This document shows, one piece after another, positions 42,492-52,138 of a DNA stretch of 64,000 bases. Made by a program: the position numbers and the translations under genes. This stretch comes from Chryseobacterium sp. BGARF1 (lineage in GTDB: Bacteria; Bacteroidota; Bacteroidia; Flavobacteriales; Weeksellaceae): contig NZ_LELA01000092.1 of NCBI RefSeq assembly GCF_001677955.1, forward strand, positions 62,001 to 126,000, given 5' to 3'. The notes beneath the pieces are model-generated. The model did not search any database and was not told the origin of the DNA. It saw only the letters and a list, made by a program, of their open reading frames with translations. The number at the start of each line of letters is the position of its first letter. The first letter of the stretch is position 1.

Positions 42492-45326
42492 ATGAGAAAA
42501 CTTTTACTCACTTTTTTATTAATGCTTTTTAGCAGCAATATACTTTTTGCTCAGAGAGATACAGACCACTGGTTTGCGCCCTATTTTGATAGTCAAAACA
42601 GCACTCCATACATTCACACCCTTTATTTTTCTACAGATGCAGTCGCCCCTTTTGAAGTAAAAATCTTTAATAACAATACCCAGATAGGAGCAGTTACAAT
42701 CAGTAAAAATAACCCACAATCATTTCCTCTACCAGCACAGTATATTTGGACAGATAATGACAGTAATGCATCTACTCCAGTCAATATGGGAGTTTATACC
42801 AAAGGTACCAAGCCTTATTTTGCATCATTAAGAGCTGCTATGGGTGCACATGGTGAAATTATCACATCAAAAGGTAAAGCAGGAATAGGAACAAAATTTT
42901 ATGCAGCGGCGGCTCCTATCACAACCACATCTAGCACTCATAATTTCACAACCGGAATTATGGCAACCGAAGATGCTACGACAGTAACAGTTTCGGGATA
43001 TGACGCAAATGTTCAGTTTGTAAATAATACAACCCCTCCACTTACATTAACGTTCACTTTAAATAAAGGACAGTCTTATATTTTAGCAGGACAAGCCAAT
43101 GTTGTAGCAAATAGAGATGGTTTTATTGGATCAAAAATTGTGTCCACAAAACCAATTTCCGTAACCAATGGAAATGCAAATGCAATGTATGCTACAGGAC
43201 AAACAAGTAACGGCTCCGATCTTATTATGGATCAATCTGTTCCCGTAGACCGTCTTGGAGACGAGTTTGCCATGGTAAGAAGTTTATCTCCGATTCCTTC
43301 ATTCAATACTGAAGGAGGTATCATTGTTGCAACCGAAAACAATACCGAAATTTACCTTAATGGGAATGGAACGCCAGTAGCAACGCTAGCTGAAGGAGAC
43401 TATTATAGAATTCTAGAGAATAATTATGTACAGCAGGGTACAAGCGGGCACTACAACATGTATATAAAAGCAACTAAAAATATTTATTTATATCAATTAG
43501 TTGGAAGAACAGGTACAGAAACAGGAGGTTATAACTATATCCCCCCATTGAACTGCTTTTTGCCAAGAAAAATCGATGAGATTGGTAAAGTACAAGAAAT
43601 GCCTGGCTCATCAGGACCAATTGTTTTAAAGCTTAATATCCTTACCGAAGCAGGGGCAGTTGTTACTTATTCTACTAATGGTGGTGCACCAATAACTCCT
43701 ACTGCCGCACAAGGCCCATTCCCACTTACAGGAAACACCAACTGGGTAACGTATGCAATACAACCCATTACAGGAAACCTAACGATTACTTCTACAAAAG
43801 CAGTTACTGCAGGAATTAATGGAGGATATAACTCTGCAGGATATGGAGGATATTTTGCAGGTTTCTCTTCAATTCCGCTTATTGCAAGACAAACAGGAGA
43901 ATGTATCCCTGGATTGATTTTAGAAGTAGATGACAGTTATGATACTTATCAGTGGTACAAAAACGACATTGCAATTCCTGGAGCCAATGGGAATACGTAT
44001 ACCCCACCTACTTCAGGTAATTACACCGTAAAAATTACAGTAGGAACTTGTCTTCCGGCAATTACTCCTGTATTTAAAGTATTCACTTGTCTTGAGAAAA
44101 CTGCTAAGACTAGAACTGTGTGTGAAGGATATTTAAATATTGTTCCACAATTTACGACGTCTTCACAGTTATTTACACCAGGCAGCGTTCAGATTATTAC
44201 CCCACCAGCCAATGGTACGGCAATCATCAATCCTACAACTGGAGTAATAGGATATACTCCAAGCAATGGCTTTGTAGGAACAGATACAATTGTTTATAAA
44301 TTCTGCGGAAACGATCCAGAATTTGTAGATTGTGAAGAAATTACCCTTACACTGACTGTAACAGAAAGCCCTGTGGTAAATGATGCTACATTAAGAACTT
44401 GTTTCTTAGAAGAAAATATCGCAACAGGATTGTTTAATCTTACAAATGCTAACGTAACCGGTCAACTTGGAATTACTAAAACATATTATCCATCATTAAC
44501 GGATGCTAATAACCAAACGAATGAAATCTTGGTTCCTGATCATTATATTGCTCCAAATGGTGTCGTTTACATCAGAGTAACTAATGCAAACGGATGTTAT
44601 CGTGTGGCAAAAGTAACCTTAGTAGTTTTAGCACCTGTAGAGTCTGCTATATTGGTTGATAAAATAATATGTATCGAAGACAAAACAGTATTAGACGCGG
44701 GGCCAGGGTTTGCATCATACCTATGGAGCACAGGAGCTACTACACAAACAATCTCAGACGTTGGAGTAGGAACCTACTGGGTAAAATTGAAAACAGGAGA
44801 CTGTACGACAAAACAAGCGGTAAAAGTTTATGCTTCTGAGCAGCCAGTTATTACAAACATTGAAGTTTCTGGTACAACCATTACAGTGTATGCTACAGGA
44901 GGTGTTGCTCCTTACGAATATTCAATAAACAATATCGATTTTCAGCCTTCAAACATATTTACAGATCTTCCGAGAGGTGATATTAAAGTATATGTAAGAG
45001 ATACCTATAAATGTATCCCGATTGAAGTAGGAGTTACAATCCCTAACATCGTTAACGTAATTACGCCAAACGGAGACGGAGTAAATGATATCTTAGATTA
45101 TTCTGCCCTTGCGAATAAATCTAATCTGGTATTAGGAATCTTTGACCGTTATGGAGTGAAAATTTTTGAAGGAAATAAAGAAACCGGTTATAAATGGGAC
45201 GGAACAATTAATAAAACCAAAAAAGTTTCTACAGGAAATTACTGGTTCAGTATTACTTGGAATGAGCCAAAAACCAAAACTCCAATTAAATTCTCAGGCT
45301 GGATTTTAGTAAAAAACAGAGAATAA
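42492..45326 (+). CDS. Giant T9SS type B secreted protein, tandem paralog 3
   Basis: This is a 944-residue paralog, the shortest of the four. It has a signal peptide, mature QRDTDHWFAPYF, an IgGFc-binding-like domain (TSKGKAGIGTKFYAAAAP, MATEDATTVTVSGY, NYIPPLNCFLPRKIDEIGKV), an Ig-like module (SYDTYQWYKNDIAIPGANGN), RTCFLEENIATGLFNLTNAN and YLWSTGATTQTIS. A SprB-like GGVAPYEYSIN and the type B tail VITPNGDGVNDILDYSALAN ending WILVKNRE follow. Compared with paralog 2 one repeat module is missing. It is expected in the T9SS export route. Confidence 0.82.
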   Translation: MRKLLLTFLLMLFSSNILFAQRDTDHWFAPYFDSQNSTPYIHTLYFSTDAVAPFEVKIFNNNTQIGAVTISKNNPQSFPLPAQYIWTDNDSNASTPVNMGVYTKGTKPYFASLRAAMGAHGEIITSKGKAGIGTKFYAAAAPITTTSSTHNFTTGIMATEDATTVTVSGYDANVQFVNNTTPPLTLTFTLNKGQSYILAGQANVVANRDGFIGSKIVSTKPISVTNGNANAMYATGQTSNGSDLIMDQSVPVDRLGDEFAMVRSLSPIPSFNTEGGIIVATENNTEIYLNGNGTPVATLAEGDYYRILENNYVQQGTSGHYNMYIKATKNIYLYQLVGRTGTETGGYNYIPPLNCFLPRKIDEIGKVQEMPGSSGPIVLKLNILTEAGAVVTYSTNGGAPITPTAAQGPFPLTGNTNWVTYAIQPITGNLTITSTKAVTAGINGGYNSAGYGGYFAGFSSIPLIARQTGECIPGLILEVDDSYDTYQWYKNDIAIPGANGNTYTPPTSGNYTVKITVGTCLPAITPVFKVFTCLEKTAKTRTVCEGYLNIVPQFTTSSQLFTPGSVQIITPPANGTAIINPTTGVIGYTPSNGFVGTDTIVYKFCGNDPEFVDCEEITLTLTVTESPVVNDATLRTCFLEENIATGLFNLTNANVTGQLGITKTYYPSLTDANNQTNEILVPDHYIAPNGVVYIRVTNANGCYRVAKVTLVVLAPVESAILVDKIICIEDKTVLDAGPGFASYLWSTGATTQTISDVGVGTYWVKLKTGDCTTKQAVKVYASEQPVITNIEVSGTTITVYATGGVAPYEYSINNIDFQPSNIFTDLPRGDIKVYVRDTYKCIPIEVGVTIPNIVNVITPNGDGVNDILDYSALANKSNLVLGIFDRYGVKIFEGNKETGYKWDGTINKTKKVSTGNYWFSITWNEPKTKTPIKFSGWILVKNRE

Positions 45327-45351
45327 TCAATTTTTTAAATCAAATATTATT

Positions 45352-45380
45352 AAAAACCACGATAGCTTATCGTGGTTTTT
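45352..45380 (+). terminator. Rho-independent terminator after paralog 3
   Basis: AAAAACCACGATA and TATCGTGGTTTTT form a perfect 13-bp stem around GCT. Confidence 0.87.
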
Positions 45381-45414
45381 GTTTATTTTTAAAACTATTA
45401 ACGTATTTTATTAT

Positions 45415-45422
45415 TAAATTTG
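45415..45422 (+). promoter_or_regulatory. Promoter -7 box of tandem paralog 4
   Basis: TAAATTTG fits TAnnTTTG, 19 bases before the ATG at 45442. Confidence 0.5.
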
Positions 45423-45441
45423 TGGTAAAATCGAGTCCAAA

Positions 45442-48400
45442 ATGAAGAAAATTCTATCTTTTTTCCTTATTTTTTATATATTCTCTACTTCACTTGCTCA
45501 ATTGGATAGGGAACATTGGTTTGCTCCTATGGTAGATCGTACAGGAAACCCAAATCCTTATCAAAAACTTTATCTATCAACCAATCGTACGACTCCATTT
45601 GTTGTTACAATATACAATAACAACATTGTTATTGGTACAGTGACCATTAGTAAAAATAATCCGCAAAAATTTGATGTCCTTCGAGATTACATTATTACGA
45701 CTCAGCAAACAGATCTGTTTACTCCAACCTCAAAAGGTTTATATGTAAAGGCAGATTTTCCTTTTTATGTCAATCTAAGATTTTCGGTTTTTAATCACGC
45801 CGAGATTATTACATCAAAAGGAATCGCCTCTACCGGCACTACTTTTCATGTTGCAACAGCTCCTATTACCGTGGCTAATAGTATTCTTAATTTTATGACG
45901 AGTGTTTTGGCAACTGAAGACAATACAACAGTTACCATATCCGGCTACAAAAACACAGTACAGTTTTCGAATGGGACAACAGGAGCAACTACCCCTACTC
46001 TTACTTTCACTTTAAACAAAGGTCAGTCTTATATCATTGATGGTATTGGTGATCTTACCGGAAATTTTGACGGATTTATTGGAGCTAAAATTGTCGCCAC
46101 AAAACCAGTTAACATCACCAACGGAAACTTCAACGGACAATATGCCGGAAACAATCCTACCAGTTCTGATATTTTGATGGATCAGTCGATACCGGTCAGC
46201 CAGCTTGGGACTACTTTTGCACTTGTAAAAGGTAACGGAAATATCGGAAGCAATATGGAAGGCGCATTGGTAATAGCCACCCAAGACAATACTCTAGTGT
46301 ATGTAAATAATGAATTAACACCCGTTGCCAACCTGAATACCGGACAGTATTTTGTAATACCTGATACAAAATACCAACTTCAGGGAACTTCTCATTACAA
46401 TCTTTATGTTGTCACAAGCAAAAATGCTTACGTTTACCAAATACTTGCCGGAGCAGCTACTACAGGAAACGAGGTCGCAACTGGTGGTTTTAATTTCATT
46501 CCAGCGCTTAACTGCTATCTTCCAAAGCAAATCGATGAGATTGGGCTTATTAACGAAAACTTTGTACATACCAATGTTAATCCTGCAGGAATTCTAGCAA
46601 TTCCGACAAAACTAAATCTTATTACCGAAAGAGGTGCTACCGTTTTTGTAAATGGAGCTCCTCCTCCAGCAGGAACAGGCCCTTTTGATATGACAGGTAC
46701 CACCAACTGGGTAACCTACGGTATTCCCAATACAACCGGAACAATTACCGTAAATTCAACAAAAGCAATTACAGCAGGAATTACAGCAGGAAGTGATGCC
46801 GTAGGATATGGTGGATTCTTTGCAGGATTCTCAACACAACCCATCATTTTAAAATCTGGTGGAGATTGTGTACCTGGGATTGTACTTACTGTAGACCCGA
46901 TTATCTATGATTCTTATCAATGGTATGTAGGCGGAGTTCTTATTGTGGGAGCCAACTCACCTAGTTACACTCCTACCGGCTCTGGAAATTACACCTGTTC
47001 GGTAACTATGGGAACCTGTGCTCCATTGATTACAGCACCTTTCAAGGTTTTAAACTGTATGAAGCAATCGGCTGTCACTTATGATATCTGTGAGACAAAA
47101 GTTATTACCCCTGTATTTACGACTTCTACACAAACTCCAGTTGCCTCAACGGTTGCCATTACCACCGCACCAACTTTAGGAACCGCAACCATTAATACAA
47201 CTACAGGAGTTATCACCTATACCGTAACCAATCCTTCTGTTACAGGAACAGACACTCTTGTTTACACCTTCTGCGGAAATAATCCTAACTTTCCGGATTG
47301 CGAAACGGTTACTGTAACCCTTAATATTCGTCCGGTAACCGTAAATAATGCAACATTAAGTGCTTGTAATATAAACGGAAACGGAACTTTTAATCTTACT
47401 TCAGCGATTGTTACCACAAACACACCGGTAACCATTACTTATTATCCATCTTTACTTGACGCACAAAATGAAAATTTAACTGCATTAATAGCTGTTCCCA
47501 CTACCTATTCTGCTCCGAATGGAACTATCGTTTATGCTGTAGTAAAAAATGCTACAGGCTGTAAAAGTATTGCACAGATTACTTTAAATTTATTCCCTTT
47601 AGCGATAGTAATTCCTGCAAATATGGGAAATCAGTGTGATGAAAATATGGATGGAACCGTAAATATCGTACTATCAGACATTACACAATTGATATTAAAT
47701 AACCCTACCTATTTTACCAATGTAAGATATTATGCCCTTTTAGCCGATGCCAATTTAGGAAATGCTGCTACGCTTCCCAATAACTGGAGTTACAACACCA
47801 ATACTACAATTTACATTCGAGTAGATTCTCCCGATGGATGCGCACCGGTGATTCAGCAGGTTAATTTTACCGTAGGAACAAAGCTTACTTTAATTAGAAA
47901 TACGCTTACCACTACTTTTTGCGATGATGATTTAGATGGAGTAAAACCAATGGATTTATCATTTTTCTTAAATCAGTTTACCATAGACCCTTTGGTAGGA
48001 GTTAGCTATCATACAACTCTTGCAGATGCCCAAAATGATGTTGCACCAATTAGTAGTGCTGTGACACTTACCGGATCTCATGTGTACTACATAAGATTTG
48101 AAAAAAGTGGTTTCTGCCCCGATGTAGCAACACTAAGAATCACTCTTAAAACCCCTAAAAAATCTGACATTTTATTAAATAAAGTAGTGTGCCCAAATAC
48201 CACCACAACCTTAGACGCAGGCTCTGGTTTTGACGCCTATCTTTGGAGCACAGGAGATACAACACCATCGATTTCCAATGTTCCAGCTGGTAATTATTGG
48301 GTTGAACTTACTTTTGACGGTTGCGTTTACAGACAATTTGTAAATGTTTCTGCCTCTACATTACCTGTAATTACATTAATTGATATTAACGGATCTACCA

Positions 48401-48861
48401 TAACAATCACGGTGACGGGCGGTACACCTGCTTATGAATATTCTTTAGATGGCTTTTTTTGGCAGCCGTCTAATATATTTACCAATGTAAAAAGAGGAAC
48501 GTACACCATCTATGTGAGAGATTCTCTGAATTGCGGTATAGTGAAACAAGACTTCGTCATCATTAATTTAATTAATACAATAACACCCAATGGTGATGGC
48601 AGAAATGACGAAATAGATTATTCCGCATTAATGGGTAAAGACAATCTTGAATTTAGAATTTTCGATAGATATGGCGCTGAACTTTTCCGTGGTACGCCTT
48701 CCAATAAATTTACTTGGGATGGGAACATGAAAGGAAGACCTGTTTCTACAGCAACATATTGGTATTTCATTAGCTGGACAGAGCTTGGCAATGTAACGAG
48801 TGTAAAATACTCGAGTTGGTTATTGGTGAAACACAGAAATAACAGTCTTTGGGACAAATAA
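45442..48861 (+). CDS. Giant T9SS type B secreted protein, tandem paralog 4
   Basis: This is an 1139-residue paralog: signal peptide, mature QLDREHWFAPMVDRTGNP, an IgGFc-binding-like domain (TSKGIASTGTTFHVATAP, LATEDNTTVTISGY, NFIPALNCYLPKQIDEIGLI) and Ig-like modules. It shares the CDE/CDDD modules with paralog 1 (NQCDENMDGTVNIVLSDITQ, TFCDDDLDGVKPMDLSFFLN). The end is YLWSTGDTTPSIS, the SprB-like GGTPAYEYSLDG and the type B tail TITPNGDGRNDEIDYSALMG. A short extra tail NNSLWDK follows the usual KHRN end. The module mix suggests recombination among the four. Confidence 0.82.
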   Translation: MKKILSFFLIFYIFSTSLAQLDREHWFAPMVDRTGNPNPYQKLYLSTNRTTPFVVTIYNNNIVIGTVTISKNNPQKFDVLRDYIITTQQTDLFTPTSKGLYVKADFPFYVNLRFSVFNHAEIITSKGIASTGTTFHVATAPITVANSILNFMTSVLATEDNTTVTISGYKNTVQFSNGTTGATTPTLTFTLNKGQSYIIDGIGDLTGNFDGFIGAKIVATKPVNITNGNFNGQYAGNNPTSSDILMDQSIPVSQLGTTFALVKGNGNIGSNMEGALVIATQDNTLVYVNNELTPVANLNTGQYFVIPDTKYQLQGTSHYNLYVVTSKNAYVYQILAGAATTGNEVATGGFNFIPALNCYLPKQIDEIGLINENFVHTNVNPAGILAIPTKLNLITERGATVFVNGAPPPAGTGPFDMTGTTNWVTYGIPNTTGTITVNSTKAITAGITAGSDAVGYGGFFAGFSTQPIILKSGGDCVPGIVLTVDPIIYDSYQWYVGGVLIVGANSPSYTPTGSGNYTCSVTMGTCAPLITAPFKVLNCMKQSAVTYDICETKVITPVFTTSTQTPVASTVAITTAPTLGTATINTTTGVITYTVTNPSVTGTDTLVYTFCGNNPNFPDCETVTVTLNIRPVTVNNATLSACNINGNGTFNLTSAIVTTNTPVTITYYPSLLDAQNENLTALIAVPTTYSAPNGTIVYAVVKNATGCKSIAQITLNLFPLAIVIPANMGNQCDENMDGTVNIVLSDITQLILNNPTYFTNVRYYALLADANLGNAATLPNNWSYNTNTTIYIRVDSPDGCAPVIQQVNFTVGTKLTLIRNTLTTTFCDDDLDGVKPMDLSFFLNQFTIDPLVGVSYHTTLADAQNDVAPISSAVTLTGSHVYYIRFEKSGFCPDVATLRITLKTPKKSDILLNKVVCPNTTTTLDAGSGFDAYLWSTGDTTPSISNVPAGNYWVELTFDGCVYRQFVNVSASTLPVITLIDINGSTITITVTGGTPAYEYSLDGFFWQPSNIFTNVKRGTYTIYVRDSLNCGIVKQDFVIINLINTITPNGDGRNDEIDYSALMGKDNLEFRIFDRYGAELFRGTPSNKFTWDGNMKGRPVSTATYWYFISWTELGNVTSVKYSSWLLVKHRNNSLWDK

Positions 48862-48983
48862 TTAAAAATTTTAATCCTAAAAAACGATATTCTATAACAT
48901 ACATTAACAGTTTAATATAAAGTTTAATATAACTTTAACCACGTATTGATAAATCTCACATAAGAACTCACCTAATTCTTATG

Positions 48984-48991
48984 TAATTTTG
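48984..48991 (+). promoter_or_regulatory. Promoter -7 box of the carboxypeptidase-regulatory-like gene
   Basis: TAATTTTG fits TAnnTTTG, only 8 bases before the ATG at 49000, so the leader would be very short. Confidence 0.45.
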
Positions 48992-48999
48992 CAAGACAT

Positions 49000-49788
49000 A
49001 TGAAGAAACTTTTTATCATTTTATTGTTGGTTATTATAAGTAAGATGAATGCACAGAATTATTCCGGTGAAGTCTTTTTACGAGACAATTCCGTGCTTTA
49101 CCTTAATCAGGTGTATGTCACCAATCTTACCACACTCAAAACAGTATTAACTAGCTATAGCGGAGAATTTAATATAAAAGCAGAACCCGGAGATATCATT
49201 CGCTTTACATCAATTATTACCGAAAGAAAAGATGTAAAACTAACGCCACAAATGTTGACCACTAAAAACCTAGTTGAATTAAAAGTAGCATATTACGATA
49301 TTCAGGAAGTTGTTATCAGCAGATTCCGACCTACCGGAAATTTGAGATATGATGTCAACTCTATCCGCAAAGAAGATAAAGCTCTTGCCTTAAAAAAGGT
49401 AATTGGCCTTCCCGAGCCTAAAGGCGATGGTACTTCACCTGTTCTTCCTGTTGCAGGCCTGAGAGACGGAGGTCTTACCTTTAGTCTTGAAAGTATATTT
49501 GATATTCTTTCGGGTGATCGTAAGAAAAAGCAGCGACTGGTGGCTTATGAAAGAATGAATAACTCTGTAACCAGTATTAAAAACTACTTGGGTACTGATT
49601 ATTTTACAAGGCTTAAAATTCCTGAAAATCTTATTGATAACTTTTTACAGTTTATCTATACTTCCGAAAACATTGAAGTATATGTGCAAGCAGGAAATTT
49701 TGAAGCCATAAAATTACCTATCGAAAAATATCTTCCAATTTATCAAAGAAGATTAAAAAATTCTCATCTTCAAGATATTGTAAAATAA
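49000..49788 (+). CDS. Exported carboxypeptidase-regulatory-like domain protein
   Basis: This is a 262-residue protein with signal peptide MKKLFIILLLVIISKMNAQ and a short beta-sandwich N-terminal domain of the carboxypeptidase-regulatory-like type (NYSGEVFLRDNSVLYLNQVY, SYSGEFNIKAEPGDIIRFTS). The C-terminal half is helical (RKKKQRLVAYERMNNSVTSI, LIDNFLQFIYTS, YLPIYQRRLKNSH). The layout is common in flavobacteria, but the function is unknown. It directly follows the four giant secreted genes and could be an envelope partner. Confidence 0.7.
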   Translation: MKKLFIILLLVIISKMNAQNYSGEVFLRDNSVLYLNQVYVTNLTTLKTVLTSYSGEFNIKAEPGDIIRFTSIITERKDVKLTPQMLTTKNLVELKVAYYDIQEVVISRFRPTGNLRYDVNSIRKEDKALALKKVIGLPEPKGDGTSPVLPVAGLRDGGLTFSLESIFDILSGDRKKKQRLVAYERMNNSVTSIKNYLGTDYFTRLKIPENLIDNFLQFIYTSENIEVYVQAGNFEAIKLPIEKYLPIYQRRLKNSHLQDIVK

Positions 49789-49861
49789 TATTGTAAAGAG
49801 TTTTCCCGTTAAAAAAAATCATTAACAAAAAAACATAACATTTTAAGCAGTAGTCTTTTTT

Positions 49862-49869
49862 TAAATTTG
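49862..49869 (+). promoter_or_regulatory. Promoter -7-like box upstream of DUF6759-like copy 2
   Basis: TAAATTTG fits TAnnTTTG but lies 86 bases before the ATG at 49956, implying a leader of about 80 bases. Confidence 0.35.
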
Positions 49870-49955
49870 TTTAATTTTACAAAAAACGTCTATTCATCAC
49901 GAGTTTAAACAATTTAAAAGTTGGTTCAAACCGTAAAAACTAAATTTATTATTCA

Positions 49956-50732
49956 ATGAAAAAGTTCTTTTTACTTTTCACTACTTTACTATTTCTTACA
50001 TTTTCGGCGCAGAATAAGGCTAAAGATTACAGTAACATCCTTAAAAGCAAGAATATTTATGAAATCAATGCTTTCCTGAGAGATGCCCATCCAGACGACC
50101 CTCGCCGATCTGTTTTAAAACCGAGAGTAATGGATTTTATGAAAGAGTATATCAAAAATGCTCCACCGGGCGATAAAAAAGTACGCGAGATGCAAGAAAA
50201 TCTTGCAAGGCTAAAAACCGGACCGTCTACAAAAGTCTCTTTCGAGGAGATGAATGCTGCAATCAAGCAGAAACAAATTTTAAAATATCAAAAGCAATTA
50301 CAAGTTGGTCAATCAGCAATAGTCTATACACGCAGTTCTGCCCAAAGTGTATATGTTACCGCTTCGGGAGCAAAGAATACTAAAGTGATTGCAGATACAG
50401 AAGCATCAGAATTTAATATGTTGATGGGAGAAAACCCTCTGGAGCATAAAAATAAAACAGTAAAAATCCTGAACTCTTTATTTGACAATGATCCTAATGC
50501 AAAAGAATGCATCGTAATGATTGAAAATAAGTCTGACTGTAATATCATTGTAAGGATTGAAGGTATCGGAAATACAAAATACAGGCTTCCGGTTCCGGCT
50601 CACGGAGACAATTCTATCGTGGTAGAAAAAGGAGATTACCTATTCACAAGTATTGTTTGCGGAGCACAATATGCCTCACAAAAAACAATTCAGAAGCCAC
50701 TATTGGTAGCATTGGGAAGCTCATCAAAATAG
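49956..50732 (+). CDS. Exported DUF6759-like protein (copy 2 of 4)
   Basis: This is a 258-residue protein with signal peptide MKKFFLLFTTLLFLTFSAQ. An N-terminal motif NILKSKNIYEINAFLRDAHP (DDPRRSVLKP follows) is matched in copy 4 by DILKSTNINEIEEYLGKTHP. The C-terminal domain carries ENKSDCNIIVRIEG and VEKGDYLFTSIVCGAQYASQ with the two conserved Cys residues. The basic middle may be a linker. Secretion or periplasmic location is inferred. It lies upstream of trmB. Confidence 0.72.
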   Translation: MKKFFLLFTTLLFLTFSAQNKAKDYSNILKSKNIYEINAFLRDAHPDDPRRSVLKPRVMDFMKEYIKNAPPGDKKVREMQENLARLKTGPSTKVSFEEMNAAIKQKQILKYQKQLQVGQSAIVYTRSSAQSVYVTASGAKNTKVIADTEASEFNMLMGENPLEHKNKTVKILNSLFDNDPNAKECIVMIENKSDCNIIVRIEGIGNTKYRLPVPAHGDNSIVVEKGDYLFTSIVCGAQYASQKTIQKPLLVALGSSSK

Positions 50733-50771
50733 ATCTGGGAATCTGTTACTTTTCGTTTCAATTAAAAATTT

Positions 50772-50806
50772 AAATGCTGCATAATTTTCGTAATTTTGCA
50801 GCATTT
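50772..50806 (+). promoter_or_regulatory. Inverted repeat overlapping the trmB promoter box
   Basis: AAATGCTGC (50772-50780) is the exact reverse complement of GCAGCATTT (50798-50806), with 17 bases between. The TAATTTTG box (50791-50798) of trmB lies in the loop and touches the right arm, so a protein bound to the arms would cover the promoter. No regulator is identified. Confidence 0.45.
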
Positions 50807-50818
50807 CATATATATTTC

Positions 50819-51496
50819 ATGGGCAAAAACAAATTAAGAAGATTCGCTGAAAATAAAAAATTATCAAACGTCATTCAACCGACAAGAGATGAAGCCCTTA
50901 CCGGTTTTGAACTTAAAGGAAACTGGAGAAAAGATTTCTTTAAAAACGACCAACCTATTGTTTTGGAGTTAGGTTGTGGAAAAGGAGAATATACAGTAGG
51001 TCTTGCAAAAACTTTTACCGATAAAAACTTTATCGGGATAGATATTAAAGGCGCAAGATTCTGGTTCGGAGCTAAAGAAGCGGCAGAAAACGGCATGAAC
51101 AATGTTGGCTTTCTAAGATCTCAAATTGAATTGGTTGAATATTATTTTGCCGAAAATGAAGTGGATGAAATTTGGATTACTTTTCCAGATCCGCAGATCA
51201 AATATAAACGTACCAAGCATAGATTAACCCACCCTGACTTTCTTGAGAGATACAAGAAGTTTTTAAAACCAGGAGGAATTGTACATTTAAAAACCGATTC
51301 AGAATTTTTGCACGGTTATACTTTGGGATATTTACAAGGGGCAGGCTACGAAATTATCTCAGCGCATCATGACATCTACGGAGCTTTAGAATACGAGCCC
51401 AACACGCCTCATCTAAGAGACATCCGAACGTATTATGAAGAATTGTTTTCAGCAAAAGGAAAAACAATTACTTATATAAAATTTAAGATCAATTAA
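50819..51496 (+). CDS. trmB: tRNA (guanine(46)-N7)-methyltransferase
   Basis: This is a 225-residue protein from the ATG at 50819; a longer frame from 50774 would begin in the inverted repeat. Motifs are the SAM-binding VLELGCGKGEYTVGLAK, FIGIDIKGARFWFGAKEA, the catalytic TFPDPQIKYKRTKHRLTHPD with the TrmB-specific [DN]PQ-x-K, and HLKTDSEFL. It methylates N7 of G46 in tRNA variable loops. A Lys/Arg-rich start MGKNKLRRFAENKK is typical. It is flanked by DUF6759-like genes. Confidence 0.92.
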   Translation: MGKNKLRRFAENKKLSNVIQPTRDEALTGFELKGNWRKDFFKNDQPIVLELGCGKGEYTVGLAKTFTDKNFIGIDIKGARFWFGAKEAAENGMNNVGFLRSQIELVEYYFAENEVDEIWITFPDPQIKYKRTKHRLTHPDFLERYKKFLKPGGIVHLKTDSEFLHGYTLGYLQGAGYEIISAHHDIYGALEYEPNTPHLRDIRTYYEELFSAKGKTITYIKFKIN

Positions 51497-51506
51497 ATCG
51501 ATATTG

Positions 51507-51535
51507 AAGCTGCAAGTTATTTTGCAGCTTTTTTT
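51507..51535 (+). terminator. Rho-independent terminator after trmB
   Basis: AAGCTGCAA (51507-51515) and TTGCAGCTT (51522-51530) form a 9-bp stem, followed by Ts. Confidence 0.82.
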
Positions 51536-51601
51536 ACGACAATAAAGCAAGCTTTTCTGAGTTTAATAAAAAGTTTAAATTTACTTCCAGAAAATATTAA
51601 C

Positions 51602-52057
51602 ATGAAAAAGCTTCTTCTCTTTTCTCTTTTTATCATCCTATTTCTCAATAGTTGCAGCATTACAAATTATAATTCCAAACGACCAATATATAAGTCTTCT
51701 CCAGTCAATCCAAATAGCGGCATACATATTAATCCTAATGCACAAACAGAAAGAGAGTTTCAAGCATTAATAAAGACCTACAAACCTGAAACTGCAGAAG
51801 TTTTAAACAGTCTGTTGAATGATTCTTCAAACAGTCCAACCGTTTCGATTTCTGTAGAAAATAATTCGAACTGCAATATGGTTTTAACGATCAGTGGTAA
51901 AAATTATTTCAAAAAAATTCCTATTGCAGCTCATAAAACAGGTGCAGCAATGGTCCCAAAAAATCAGAATTACAACTTATCAGGAATGCTTTGCAACTCC
52001 CTGTATGAGAAAACAAAGTTTATTACAAATTCTTTCAGTATAAAATTATCAAACTAA
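51602..52057 (+). CDS. DUF6759-like lipoprotein (copy 3 of 4)
   Basis: This is a 151-residue lipoprotein with lipobox LNSC (MKKLLLFSLFIILFLNSCSI). It is the shortest copy and lacks the N-terminal ILKS.NI.EI module of copies 2 and 4. The C-terminal domain keeps ENNSNCNMVLTISGKNYFKK and the second Cys in MLCNSLYEK. A Pro/Asn-rich linker connects the lipid anchor and the domain. It is the first of two lipoprotein paralogs that sit side by side before the rpsB gene. Confidence 0.7.
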   Translation: MKKLLLFSLFIILFLNSCSITNYNSKRPIYKSSPVNPNSGIHINPNAQTEREFQALIKTYKPETAEVLNSLLNDSSNSPTVSISVENNSNCNMVLTISGKNYFKKIPIAAHKTGAAMVPKNQNYNLSGMLCNSLYEKTKFITNSFSIKLSN

Positions 52058-52138
52058 ACAATTATTACAATAATTGTTTAACTTTGTGATTAACAAAAAG
52101 TTTTGATTAGTAGTCAGAATTTATTAAAACACAATTTG

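Noticed and set aside
35270-48861. Repeats in the giant genes as a possible CRISPR-like or satellite array
   Set aside because: The repeats are protein-level modules in open reading frames of about 1000 codons, with no spacer-repeat regularity.
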